A DNA stretch of 34,347 bases. Origin: a virus. The position numbers and the translations under genes were made by a program. The stretch covers positions 1 to 34,347 of the IMG/VR virus record IMGVR_UViG_3300025425_000078, one strand, 5' to 3'. The notes beneath the pieces are model-generated. The model had not been told where the DNA came from. It ran no database searches and saw only the letters and a list, made by a program, of their open reading frames with translations. Shown in pieces: positions 17,196 to 25,379 of the stretch; positions within the stretch are counted from its first letter, which is position 1, and every line of letters begins with the position of its first letter.

Positions 17196-18951
17196 TCCAG
17201 TTTCTTCCGACTTTCATTTCACCATCTAACTGACATTTGAAATTGAAATGGTCTTGTGTTTTCTTAAACATAGCTTGTGCTACTTCTTTGAATTTTTCTA
17301 CTCTGTCTGGTTTAACAATGAACTGCATTTCATCATGGACATGTAAGACCATTGCATAGTCATTACCCCATTCGAAACCATTCTTATGTAAATCTTCATT
17401 TAAAATAATTGTTCCTTGTTTAACAAGTAACGCACCTGCACTTTGAATTAATGTATTTAAAACTGAGTGTTCTGCTCTAGGAATTAGTAATCTGCCATCT
17501 AAACCTTTAACGTAATTCACAAGTCTGAACTTATGTTTAGCAGTGTTAGTTAAAGTTTTTAATGAAGGTAATGATGCTTCAAATCTTTGTCTTATTCTTT
17601 TGGCTTCGTCAATATCGACTTTAAGGATTTCGCTGAGTTTCTCATTTCCTGCACCGTAAATGAAAGCATAAATAAAAGTTTTAGCTTTATCACGAGTGGG
17701 TAATCCTGTGGCTTTTTGATTGATGGTATGAATATCATCTTCCAATAGTTTCTGTGAAAAATCTCCGTTGTCATAGATATGCAAATAATGAGCCAACACA
17801 CGCAACTCCAAACCAGAAAAATCAAGACCGAGCATAACCATACTGGAAGGAGAATTAAATAAGGCACGAAATTCTTTACCATATGGAGAACCACTGTTGA
17901 CACACTGTGCGAGATTTGGGTGATGATGCGTACACCTGCCAGACAATGCACCATTAGTAATGATTTTTCCATAGATTTTTCCTTTTTTGATTAATTTTAA
18001 ATATGCTTGTTCCCCATCAGCTAACTGTCCTAATCTTTTAGTTATCATAAGATATTCTGCTAGAAGGGTAGCTTCAGGATATGGAAGTGCTTTTAATATC
18101 TTCTCGTTCACTTCTGGTTTTCCTGTTGCTGTGTATGTTGTAGGTGACCACCCTAATATTTTTTGCAACCTGTCTGCTATATGGTCTCTACTGTTTGGAT
18201 TAAATATTTCAGTTTTGAATTGTTCGATTGGTGTTCCTGCTTTAATACCTCTCTTAATATTATCTCTTTTATAAGTTTTAAAACCTGTAGACTTTTTCCA
18301 TTCAGAAAAGACTAAAGATAGTTTGTCACTAATCTCTAATCTTTTCTTAGTAAGGGTTGAATGTAGGGTCTCAGCAGACCTCTCATCAAAATCAATACCT
18401 TGTTCTTCTTGTTTTTGAATCCAATAAGCAAACTTATGTTCTAAAGTAATTGCTTCTTCAGAATAATTAGTTCTTATAATTTCAGTAAATAGTAGATGGG
18501 TAACTTCTACATCTCGTTGGCAATACTCCAACATGTCTTGATTATATTCATCAAATGTAGAGTGTTCTTGATAATCACCTTTTCTTAAACCTAATCTATA
18601 ACCCCAACTTTCAAGTGAGTGCCTACCAAAAAGTTTAGGTGGCATTTGTTTAAATTTGTAATCTAATTCAAGTCTATTAGTCCATATAAGTCTTGAACAA
18701 AGTAATGTATCAAATGCTTTACCTTTAAAGTCGTAGTTTAATACTTGCTTTAATACTCTTAAATCAAAACCAGTAATATTATGTCCTATAATAACTTCAG
18801 CTTTGTTTAACAACTCTAGTGCATCATTAATAGTATTAGGATTATATGAATAGACCTCATTGGTCTCTATATCCTTGCAAACTATACAGTGAATTACTAA
18901 ATCTTTTTTATCTAGAAAACCATTGGTCTCTAGGTCTAGTATGAGTTTCAT
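17182..18951 (-). CDS. DNA polymerase, family A, T7 gp5-like, with 3'-5' exonuclease
   Basis: A 589-aa replicative polymerase (T7 gp5 704 aa). The proofreading domain is intact: D6/E8 in LDLETNG, D63 in HNITGFDLR, and Y143/D147 in YCQRDVEV. The polymerase domain shows motif A D377 in LDFSGLELR, motif B R420-K424-Y428 in RDKAKTFIYAFIYGAG, and motif C H539-D540-E541 in HVHDE. The position matching E. coli Pol I F762 is Tyr (Y428), as in T7; the next residue, usually Gly, is Ala. It is shorter than T7 gp5, mainly before motif A, so the thioredoxin-binding loop may be reduced or absent. Function assignment is certain. Confidence 0.98.
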   Translation of the reverse strand: MKLILDLETNGFLDKKDLVIHCIVCKDIETNEVYSYNPNTINDALELLNKAEVIIGHNITGFDLRVLKQVLNYDFKGKAFDTLLCSRLIWTNRLELDYKFKQMPPKLFGRHSLESWGYRLGLRKGDYQEHSTFDEYNQDMLEYCQRDVEVTHLLFTEIIRTNYSEEAITLEHKFAYWIQKQEEQGIDFDERSAETLHSTLTKKRLEISDKLSLVFSEWKKSTGFKTYKRDNIKRGIKAGTPIEQFKTEIFNPNSRDHIADRLQKILGWSPTTYTATGKPEVNEKILKALPYPEATLLAEYLMITKRLGQLADGEQAYLKLIKKGKIYGKIITNGALSGRCTHHHPNLAQCVNSGSPYGKEFRALFNSPSSMVMLGLDFSGLELRVLAHYLHIYDNGDFSQKLLEDDIHTINQKATGLPTRDKAKTFIYAFIYGAGNEKLSEILKVDIDEAKRIRQRFEASLPSLKTLTNTAKHKFRLVNYVKGLDGRLLIPRAEHSVLNTLIQSAGALLVKQGTIILNEDLHKNGFEWGNDYAMVLHVHDEMQFIVKPDRVEKFKEVAQAMFKKTQDHFNFKCQLDGEMKVGRNWSETH

Positions 18952-18963
18952 GTTTTACTTTCT

Positions 18964-19233
18964 TTATTGAACAAGATGAACTGTAATTTTTTCTATACTT
19001 GGCAATAAGGGTTGCACTGAGTTAAGTGCTTGGTTAATTGTTTTCCTAGCTTGTGTGTCTCCACAAACAATTACAGGAAATACATTTTCATATTTTATTG
19101 ATTGATAAATAGCAGTCATTATTGTTTTAAAAGTTTCAAATGCTATTCGTTGTTGCTTCCCTGATAATTTTAAATAGTCAGGTTTCTGTATTAGATAATT
19201 TAAAATAAATTTAGTTAGCATTGCCTCATTCAT
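18964..19233 (-). CDS. Hypothetical protein, 89 aa, between primase-helicase and polymerase
   Basis: A small helical protein with a beta-rich end: 'KPDYLKLSGKQQRIAFETFK' then 'VFPVIVCGDTQARKTI'. The ATG at 19233 overlaps the helicase stop by 8 bp; a GTG at 19242 and an ATG at 19221 are other in-frame starts. No domain recognised. Sitting between the two replisome genes, it may be a replication accessory factor, but nothing in the sequence proves it. Confidence 0.68.
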   Translation of the reverse strand: MNEAMLTKFILNYLIQKPDYLKLSGKQQRIAFETFKTIMTAIYQSIKYENVFPVIVCGDTQARKTINQALNSVQPLLPSIEKITVHLVQ

Positions 19234-20830
19234 CAAAGACACTTTCTAATAAACGACCTGTGTGTTCATTATAAACTAATGATGTAGCTATTCCTGTACT
19301 TCCACTAAATCTATTTTTTAAAACTCTAACATTCATAATGTTACTATCAGTTGCATGTTGTTGGTCTCTTTCAAAACCAATCACTGCATTACTAAGCATA
19401 GCAAGACCATGACTTCCTCTAAGATGAGATAAAGAAGTTTGACTTCCTTCTTCATGTCCAAAATTTGTATCTGGTCGTTTTAAATGTGCCACAATAAACA
19501 TTGCACAATTAAGTTCTAAACAAAGATTTCTTAATTGCGTCATTGTTGAATCAATTAATCTTCTTTCATTAGATGTATCTAATCCTGAAATAAGTATTGA
19601 GATATTATCTAAGATAATGATTTTACAATTTGAACCATTAACCATGTATCTCATTCTATTCATTATATCATCAAGACTTGATGCACCTTTATGGTCGTAG
19701 AAACAAACATGATTTTTTATTTTGTGATACTCAGTAAGAATTTTTTCATCAGATATTTTTGCTCTTTTATCTGGGTCATGTATTGGATTGCTTAACGCAA
19801 CAGAAATTATTCCTTTGATACTTTCACTAACATTTTCTTCTAAACCAAAGTAGCCGACCTTATGTTTGTTAGAAACTAAATAGTATGTTAATTCTTTACA
19901 GACTAATGATTTACCTGTTCCTGAACCTGCACATAATAAGTTTATTTCTCCACGTCTAATTCCTCTTAACTTTTTATTTAAACCCTTCCAATGGTAAGGA
20001 ATACTTTCAGCATTAGCATTATCTAATAGTAATTTTTCTGCATCAACACCTTCAATAATACCCTGTGGTGTGTAAGACTTAGCTTCCCACATTGCATCAA
20101 TAATTTTAGAGCCTTGACCTTTTTGTAATAATTCACTTGGGTCTTTAGCAGGTAGTCTAGCTATTTTAACTTTACCGATTGGTAATAAATTTGCAACTTC
20201 GATTGAAGCTGTTATTCCTGCTTCATCATTATCGAACATTAAAATAATCTCACTAAATTTTGATAAGTATTCTAATTCTCTTTTAATAAATTTCTTAGCA
20301 CTAGCTGAACCTGAAGGTATAGAACAAACTGGGTATTTATTTCCTTGTACTGCACTAACGGAAAGGCAATCAAGTTCACCTTCAGTTAAAATTATCTTAG
20401 ATTTTTCTCCACCATTTCGCCATACTTGTTGACCAAATAGAGTAATTTTATCTACATCTCCTAACCATATAAATCTTTTGTCAGCAAACCTTAATTTCTG
20501 TGCAACCTTGTTATAATTTTTGTCATAGTAATTAGCTATGTGTACTGGCTCATTTTTATAAATTCCAGTTTCATAATTAAACTTTTTACAAGTCTCACTA
20601 TTAATCTTACGACTTGGTAATGCTTCTGTTATTCCTTCTATCATATTTGTAATTTCTTTTTTAGAGGCAACTTTAGGAAGTTCGCCATTGGTTTTTTCGT
20701 AGCTGTGGCAACCAAAACAGTAGTTATGCCCCTGACTTCCGTCAGGAGATAGGTAGATAGCTAGATTATTTTGACTACCACAGTTTTCGCAAGGTGCATG
20801 TCTGATGAAAGTGCTAGAGTTCTCCTGCAT
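19226..20830 (-). CDS. DNA primase-helicase, T7 gp4-like
   Basis: A 534-aa bifunctional protein. The N-terminal zinc domain has C14/C17 and C38/C41. The TOPRIM primase core shows E150 in LTEGELD and D200/D202 in MFDNDEAG. The RecA-type hexameric helicase has Walker A at 301-308 (AGSGTGKS), Walker B ending at D408 (IIILDN) and H449 in FIVAHLKRP. It ends FDE, an acidic tail with an aromatic residue as in T7 gp4, whose tail contacts the polymerase. T7 gp4A is 566 aa. The ATG at 20830 is preceded by AGAGGA at about 9 nt and overlaps the amidase stop. Confidence 0.97.
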   Translation of the reverse strand: MQENSSTFIRHAPCENCGSQNNLAIYLSPDGSQGHNYCFGCHSYEKTNGELPKVASKKEITNMIEGITEALPSRKINSETCKKFNYETGIYKNEPVHIANYYDKNYNKVAQKLRFADKRFIWLGDVDKITLFGQQVWRNGGEKSKIILTEGELDCLSVSAVQGNKYPVCSIPSGSASAKKFIKRELEYLSKFSEIILMFDNDEAGITASIEVANLLPIGKVKIARLPAKDPSELLQKGQGSKIIDAMWEAKSYTPQGIIEGVDAEKLLLDNANAESIPYHWKGLNKKLRGIRRGEINLLCAGSGTGKSLVCKELTYYLVSNKHKVGYFGLEENVSESIKGIISVALSNPIHDPDKRAKISDEKILTEYHKIKNHVCFYDHKGASSLDDIMNRMRYMVNGSNCKIIILDNISILISGLDTSNERRLIDSTMTQLRNLCLELNCAMFIVAHLKRPDTNFGHEEGSQTSLSHLRGSHGLAMLSNAVIGFERDQQHATDSNIMNVRVLKNRFSGSTGIATSLVYNEHTGRLLESVFDE

Positions 20831-21314
20831 CTTTCATTTCCTCTATGTCGCCATGAGTGACTGTGCTGTCTGCGAATTTGTAACCTTTAATATCTTCGTT
20901 TAATAAATATTCTCTGACATTAAAGTTAGGACATGTTTTTCTTTCATCTAAGTCGTAGTGTCCTACAATTCTTGCTTCAGGGTATTTAATTACTAGTTCT
21001 TCTAGAACTGTCTTTAAACTTCCCCATTGTTCTGCTGTAAAATTATCTTCTGGTTCTCTCCAGTTATCTTCATCAGCACCACCCACTACACATACTGATG
21101 TTGATACATGATTATATTCTTTAACATGTGCTTGTAATTCATCATCACCTCTGCCTTGTTCAACAGTGCCATCTCTTTTAATAACTTTTGCATAACCAAT
21201 TTTTAACCAACCTCTAGCCCTATGCCATCTATCAATTTCTTTAGCATCTGTGTTCTGACTTGGTCTTGTCTGAGAACAATGTATTACAATGTATTTAGTT
21301 TCTAGTCGTGCCAT
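20814..21314 (-). CDS. N-acetylmuramoyl-L-alanine amidase, T7 lysozyme (gp3.5)-like
   Basis: A 166-aa zinc amidase. Zinc ligands match T7 lysozyme: H12 (YIVIHCS), H119 (IVGHYDLD) and C128 (KTCPNF); the catalytic pair corresponds to Y41 (IGY) and K126. It cleaves the amide bond of peptidoglycan during lysis. T7 gp3.5 also binds and inhibits T7 RNA polymerase; whether this one does cannot be read from sequence. The last 25 residues are an acidic extension relative to T7 (151 aa). No signal peptide is present, so release needs a holin. AAGGA lies about 8 nt before the ATG. Confidence 0.94.
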   Translation of the reverse strand: MARLETKYIVIHCSQTRPSQNTDAKEIDRWHRARGWLKIGYAKVIKRDGTVEQGRGDDELQAHVKEYNHVSTSVCVVGGADEDNWREPEDNFTAEQWGSLKTVLEELVIKYPEARIVGHYDLDERKTCPNFNVREYLLNEDIKGYKFADSTVTHGDIEEMKDAGEL

Positions 21315-21750
21315 TTTGTTTTTCCTTTATTTCTTGTAACCAATTTTCAGGTACTTCTTTTTTAGTTGATTGAACGCAATGATATTTAAAGCCAAACATC
21401 TCACACCATCTGCCATAAGTTGTTTTAGATTTTTTACCAATTTTAGTTTTTGAATTAGAAAATATAAATCTAATATCGTATTTAGGATTTTGTTCTTTAA
21501 TCAGTCTCATCTTTTTTCTATCTGCTGAATTAAACTGACCTTTAGTTTCAATAATTATATTTGAATGAGAAACAGGAAAGTCAGGTGTATAAGTTCTTTT
21601 CTGTTCAGGACTAGTGAAGTTAATTTTTATGCCTTCATAAACAAACGTACATTTGTTTTTGTTTAAGCAGTTGTAGACAACTTCCTCTAATCCTGATTTC
21701 AGGAAAACAGATTTAGAAATCTGAACTCGTTTGAACTTCTGTATGAACAT
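21295..21750 (-). CDS. Endonuclease I (Holliday junction resolvase), T7 gp3-like
   Basis: The active site of T7 endonuclease I is conserved: E22 in KSGLEE, D57 in TYTPDF, and E68/K70 in IIIETKG, followed by 'DRKKMRLIKEQNPKYDIRFI' and 'KTTYGRWCE'. It resolves branched DNA and breaks down host DNA. The open frame extends upstream to a TTG at 21816 inside the ssb gene. I chose the ATG at 21750 because it places the first catalytic Glu at nearly the T7 position and has GAAG upstream; an ATG at 21777 is also possible. The start region overlaps the acidic tail of SSB. Confidence 0.9.
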   Translation of the reverse strand: MFIQKFKRVQISKSVFLKSGLEEVVYNCLNKNKCTFVYEGIKINFTSPEQKRTYTPDFPVSHSNIIIETKGQFNSADRKKMRLIKEQNPKYDIRFIFSNSKTKIGKKSKTTYGRWCEMFGFKYHCVQSTKKEVPENWLQEIKEKQNGTTRN

Positions 21751-22297
21751 CTGAGTTGACTTCGGCTTTATAGCCATCTTCTTTTTCAAAAGGTATATCT
21801 GATTTACCTTCCACAAGTTCTAAGATTTGAACTGCTTTTATTCTAGCTGTAATACCTGCACCAAAAGGTGCTAAGTATGGGACTAGTTCATAAGCAATTT
21901 TAAGTTTAGAACCACCCCAAATTGATTTTTCAATAGGGTGTGGGTTTTTCTGTGCATCAAGTAACTGAGGTCTTTGTGTAAAAGTTTCCTTAGTTTGTTT
22001 ATTAACTCCTGATGCTTTTAGTTTAAACATGAAGAAGACTTTATCTCCTTCAATAGTGTATCGTGGGTGTGGACTTTCTTTTATCTGTTTGTCTTTATCT
22101 TTGTTTTCTGCAATCGCTATTTTTAGACTGTCTGCTTGTGCATCATCAAATAATTTAATCATGTCAGTAGCATCTGATTTAACGATTTCCAAAGTAACCT
22201 TATATTCCCCTGCATCACTAAATTTAACGTCAGGTTTATTAAGGTGTGGATAAATTGCCGTACCTACAACACTTACGTGTGTCGTTAGTTTCTTCAT
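21713..22297 (-). CDS. Single-stranded DNA-binding protein, T7 gp2.5-like
   Basis: A 194-aa OB-fold-type protein (T7 gp2.5 232 aa). The N-terminus 'VSVVGTAIYPHLNKPDVKF' and the central 'HPRYTIEGDKVFFMFKLKAS' follow the gp2.5 pattern of marine podoviruses. It has an acidic C-terminal tail ending SSDF; in T7 the terminal acidic residues plus Phe contact polymerase and helicase. It coats ssDNA at the fork. The gene has a strong AAGGAG ribosome site and lies just downstream of an SP6-like promoter, so it heads the middle operon. Confidence 0.9.
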   Translation of the reverse strand: MKKLTTHVSVVGTAIYPHLNKPDVKFSDAGEYKVTLEIVKSDATDMIKLFDDAQADSLKIAIAENKDKDKQIKESPHPRYTIEGDKVFFMFKLKASGVNKQTKETFTQRPQLLDAQKNPHPIEKSIWGGSKLKIAYELVPYLAPFGAGITARIKAVQILELVEGKSDIPFEKEDGYKAEVNSDVHTEVQTSSDF

Positions 22298-22319
22298 AGA
22301 TTTACTCCTTTTTTGGTTA

Positions 22320-22343
22320 GTCTATCTAATAGTGGCACTTAGT
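22320..22343 (-). promoter_or_regulatory. Phage RNA polymerase promoter upstream of ssb (SP6-like)
   Basis: On the minus strand the sequence CTAAGTGCCACTATTAGATA resembles the SP6-class promoter (core GTGACACTATAG) and is repeated almost exactly at 32102-32125 with one mismatch in 20. It lies right after the RNA polymerase gene and about 25 nt before the ssb ATG, where T7 has its first class II promoters. Two copies in comparable T7 promoter positions make this the best candidate for the phage's own promoter. It is proposed from pattern and location only. Confidence 0.68.
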
Positions 22344-22363
22344 CCTTGCACCTGTGCATGTGG

Positions 22364-24058
22364 TTAAATACAGAAAAATACAGACTGTTTAACAAGGTCT
22401 AAATCCAATTTTCCCTTTGTAGGCATTTTTGGGAATTTCTTCTGGTTCTTCTCAGAAAGCATTGCATACATTTCATCAGCAAAATTCTTCAGCACATCTT
22501 TCTCATATATCTCACAAAATGCTTCTCTTAGTGCTTTTCCCATTAAATGACTGTCACTAGCTACACAACCGAAGCTGTCATGTATCATACTGAAGTTATC
22601 TACTCCTAACTCTTTAGCTTTAACTACACATAGCTGTAAAACTGCACCATCTAGTTGATGAATATAATTTGGGCAGATACCGAGACTGGTGGCTCGTCTA
22701 GAAATTTTATTAGTATCATGTGCTATGGAAAGTTTGACTATACTATCACCCATTTGTGTCTTAACTCTTTTACTTTCCTTTTCATAACATAACATCTGAA
22801 TAGGAAAATTATTAGGGGAAGTCCAACATACAGGTAAGTTTTCAGATGCAACAAGTTTTGCTATATCTTTTAAGTATTGCATAATATTCTTTGCACCTAC
22901 AATAATCTCATTGATACTCTCCCATAGAATAGGTGTGAGCCAGTTAGTTGCATGGAATATACCATCTTCTCTGTCTGATATTCTAAAGGTTTCTAAAGAC
23001 ACTCCTCGTTCATTAAATTGTTTCCTCATGTGTTCTTCAATATATTTTCTACATGAGAATTTAGTTAATGAGTAAGGCAAACACATCACTGGTTTCTTAC
23101 ATATCTTTCTGTCTATTCCATAGTCTATCCACTTCTTAGCTAAGGGTTCAGATTTCATATCCCTAAGTTTCATAATAAGTTTTTGTGCAACTAAATTATA
23201 AACATCACTAGGTTTATTAGATGGTATGAGATTAGTAGCCTTGCCCCCTATTTCATCTCTCATCATTGCTGAGTAGTGCTGTAGTCCACTATTAGAGCAA
23301 TCAGCTTGAATAGGTAGTGTAGTTATAAAGTCAGGTGAATAATCACTCTTAACAAAATCTCTAAATTCTAAAGCCCATGCAAGAAAACAATAAGGTTTAT
23401 CTGCACTAGCCCACCATGTGTCTTCTAAAGGTTTATCTGCTGATGCAATTATCTTATCAGTATTATCTTTGACCCATTGTTCTCTAATAGATAATTCTTC
23501 CTTATCTACTTCTCCATATAAGTTAGCACCTGCTATTGCAAAAACACTATAGCTATCATTATTACCCATTCGCTTACCAAACTTAAATGTAAGTAATGCT
23601 CTTGAATAATCTGCTGACTGTGGGGATAATAAACTTGGCTTAGGATATACACGACCTCTGAAGTCCAACTGATAAGGATAAAAGAAACCCCCCTTATCTA
23701 ATAACAAACTTGCTTCTTCCATGATTAGTCTAACTTGAATAAATTTAGACATAGCTTGACCCATAGATTTATGAACATGTTGTGCTTCACGTTTCCATTT
23801 TATCAAAGCATCTTTATTAGTTTTAATGTCAAATGGTTTAGGTGGTAACTCCATTGCTCTAGGATTTACTGGAAGCTGACCTAAGTTAAAATCATTCTCC
23901 ATACATGTCTTGATTACGTTATATATAGGCTTATTAATAACCCATTCAGTTTCTTGTATTATATTTACACTGTCATAAACAACAGGCATCTCATGTACCT
24001 TATTATTTAATTCTTCTAAATATCTTCTATTACTTGCTTTTACTAAATTGTAGTGCAT
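22364..24058 (-). CDS. T7-type RNA polymerase, C-terminal catalytic part (second half of split gene)
   Basis: A 564-aa protein holding the polymerase domain of a T7-type enzyme. Catalytic residues: D253 in QADCSNSGLQHYS (T7 D537), R317/K321/Y329 in RKICKKPVMCLPY (T7 R627/K631/Y639), and D494 in MIHDSFG (T7 D812). It begins at the point matching T7 residue about 410 and has no N-terminal promoter-binding domain of its own, which is on the gene just upstream. The ATG overlaps that gene by 29 bp in the +1 frame and has its own ribosome site AAAGGA 8 nt upstream, so independent initiation is likely. The product probably pairs with the N-terminal part. It ends FFCI where T7 ends FAFA. Confidence 0.92.
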   Translation of the reverse strand: MHYNLVKASNRRYLEELNNKVHEMPVVYDSVNIIQETEWVINKPIYNVIKTCMENDFNLGQLPVNPRAMELPPKPFDIKTNKDALIKWKREAQHVHKSMGQAMSKFIQVRLIMEEASLLLDKGGFFYPYQLDFRGRVYPKPSLLSPQSADYSRALLTFKFGKRMGNNDSYSVFAIAGANLYGEVDKEELSIREQWVKDNTDKIIASADKPLEDTWWASADKPYCFLAWALEFRDFVKSDYSPDFITTLPIQADCSNSGLQHYSAMMRDEIGGKATNLIPSNKPSDVYNLVAQKLIMKLRDMKSEPLAKKWIDYGIDRKICKKPVMCLPYSLTKFSCRKYIEEHMRKQFNERGVSLETFRISDREDGIFHATNWLTPILWESINEIIVGAKNIMQYLKDIAKLVASENLPVCWTSPNNFPIQMLCYEKESKRVKTQMGDSIVKLSIAHDTNKISRRATSLGICPNYIHQLDGAVLQLCVVKAKELGVDNFSMIHDSFGCVASDSHLMGKALREAFCEIYEKDVLKNFADEMYAMLSEKNQKKFPKMPTKGKLDLDLVKQSVFFCI

Positions 24059-25007
24059 CTGCTATTTCCTTTGGTTTATTTTCAAAATTATGTTTTTTTC
24101 CATAGTAACCCCCCAAAAATGGTGACGACCATTTGCGAGGTGGCATTAACATTGGTAAAAATTTTGGAAACAATGCTTCATTCTTAATGTTGAAGTTTTT
24201 TATTTCCTTAATAATTTTAGGTGTAGGTTGAACATAAGTAATAGTCTTAGTCTTATTAAGTTTCATATTACCTACTTTAACTAAGCCTAATAACTCACAG
24301 AGATGTATCATCTGAACACCTAAATGAAGCCTATGCTCTTTAGACCAATCATCAAATTGAAGTTCATGCTTGTTCATACAATAGACCCAAACATTCTTCT
24401 TATACTGCCATCTATTGGTCTTCTGGGGTATGTTTCTACCTTCTAATCGCTTGGCTACCTGATTATATTCAGTCTTCTTCTGCTCTTTAAATAGAAGTAT
24501 TCTAGCTTCAAGCATGAGAGCATTACCTAATACAATAGATAATTTATTTAAGGTACATTCACTAGAGATACCATCAATAACATTCTTTAATATTATCAAT
24601 GAACAAGTATCAAATATACTCTGGTTGTTAGACATCTTTTTAGTGTCTTGATTAAAAGCATTTTGAGATAAACATTGAACTATCTTTTTAACTGCTATGT
24701 GATGTGTTCCTACTTGACCAGTCTCTATTTTTTCCACCTTCAAATAAATTAAACTAGAAAGTTTATCTATATATTTTTGTTGTTGAAATAGACCATACAT
24801 GGTCGTACTCTCTTGTTTCTTAATCCTAGCTTCAGTGACTAGGTGCTGATACCTGTCAATACCACCTCTTATCATCTTCTCCTCGAACTCTATTTCTTCT
24901 TGTATTTTTTTAATGTAATCTTCTTTATCTTTAAATTTACCACCTACTCCAACCTTAACTAACTCAGCTAATTGTTCTTGTAGTAAGTTTGCTTGTGTAT
25001 CAGACAT
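24030..25007 (-). CDS. T7-type RNA polymerase, N-terminal part (first half of split gene)
   Basis: A 325-aa protein corresponding to the first 400 or so residues of T7 RNA polymerase. Its last conserved block 'LFPKFLPMLMPPRKWSS' followed by GGYYG matches T7 'PMVCPPRPWTGITGGGYW'. The early part 'FEEKMIRGGIDRYQHLVTEA' and 'VGTHHIAVKKIVQCL' fit the N-terminal domain, which binds the promoter and the initiating RNA. After GGYY about 20 residues (rich in Lys, Asn and Glu) have no T7 counterpart before the stop. Together with the next gene the total is 889 aa (T7 883 aa). There is AAGGA about 11 nt before the ATG. Either a natural two-subunit enzyme or a frameshifted gene. Confidence 0.85.
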   Translation of the reverse strand: MSDTQANLLQEQLAELVKVGVGGKFKDKEDYIKKIQEEIEFEEKMIRGGIDRYQHLVTEARIKKQESTTMYGLFQQQKYIDKLSSLIYLKVEKIETGQVGTHHIAVKKIVQCLSQNAFNQDTKKMSNNQSIFDTCSLIILKNVIDGISSECTLNKLSIVLGNALMLEARILLFKEQKKTEYNQVAKRLEGRNIPQKTNRWQYKKNVWVYCMNKHELQFDDWSKEHRLHLGVQMIHLCELLGLVKVGNMKLNKTKTITYVQPTPKIIKEIKNFNIKNEALFPKFLPMLMPPRKWSSPFLGGYYGKKHNFENKPKEIADALQFSKSK

Positions 25008-25043
25008 AATGAGAACATTTCCTTACATTTTGTATGCACATGT

Positions 25044-25270
25044 GACTGTTGCACAAGTTCTGTTGCATTTGTTTCACGAACAGTGCAGTAGTGCATATAT
25101 GCAGTTTATAAAAAAAGGTGTTGATGTTAAAGAATAATAATACAGCAGTGCATGTAATTTTTTTGTGAGTAGTTCCTAAGACCAGTGTTTTCACCATAGC
25201 CTTGATACTACTTACTTTATAATTCATACAGTGCAACACATCACTCATAATGCAACACCTTGTGCAACAA
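25044..25270. other. attP-like integrase binding region
   Basis: A gene-poor stretch between RNA polymerase and the tRNA holds an array of short repeats. TGTTGCA occurs at 25047 and 25061, and its inverse TGCAACA at 25232, 25251 and 25263. Between the two groups, at 25171-25182, is AGTTCCTAAGAC, an exact copy of the anticodon segment of the adjacent tRNA-Leu (25335-25346). Two sites on one arm, three inverted on the other and a core between, spanning about 220 bp, is the classic design of a phage attachment site for a tyrosine integrase, whose gene lies just beyond. Function is inferred from layout. Confidence 0.6.
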
Positions 25271-25291
25271 AAATAACCCATTTGTTGCTTA

Positions 25292-25376
25292 TGGTAGGCG
25301 AAAAAGGACTCGAACCTTCACCTCTTGCGAGACCAGTTCCTAAGACTGGCGTGTCTACCAATTCCACCATTCGCCC
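25292..25376 (-). tRNA. tRNA-Leu (anticodon TAG)
   Basis: A complete 85-nt tRNA on the minus strand. The acceptor stem is GGGCGAA/TTCGCCT (one G-U pair), D arm GTG/CAC with GGTAGA, anticodon stem CCAGT/ACTGG with loop CTTAGGA (anticodon TAG), a class II variable arm CTC-GCAA-GAG, T arm GAAGG-TTCGAGT-CCTTT, discriminator A and an encoded CCA. The long variable arm and A73 fit leucine. It lies between the integrase gene and the attP-like repeats. It could serve phage translation, restore a host tRNA disrupted by integration, or both. Confidence 0.93.
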
Positions 25377-25379
25377 ATT

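Noticed and set aside
17592-18274. ORFs in other frames within DNA polymerase (minus 17592-17972 and plus 17987-18274).
   Set aside because: They lie fully inside a certain gene and have no family resemblance.
24030-24058. Programmed +1 frameshift at the AAAA run (24038-24041) joining the two RNA polymerase genes.
   Set aside because: The residues that resume T7 homology (LVK) are already in the second frame before the AAAA run, and the second gene has its own ribosome site. Kept only as an alternative.
25000-25281. 93-aa minus-strand ORF rich in Cys and Thr.
   Set aside because: It coincides with the repeat array of the attP-like region, has no ribosome site I can see and has an odd composition unlike phage proteins.
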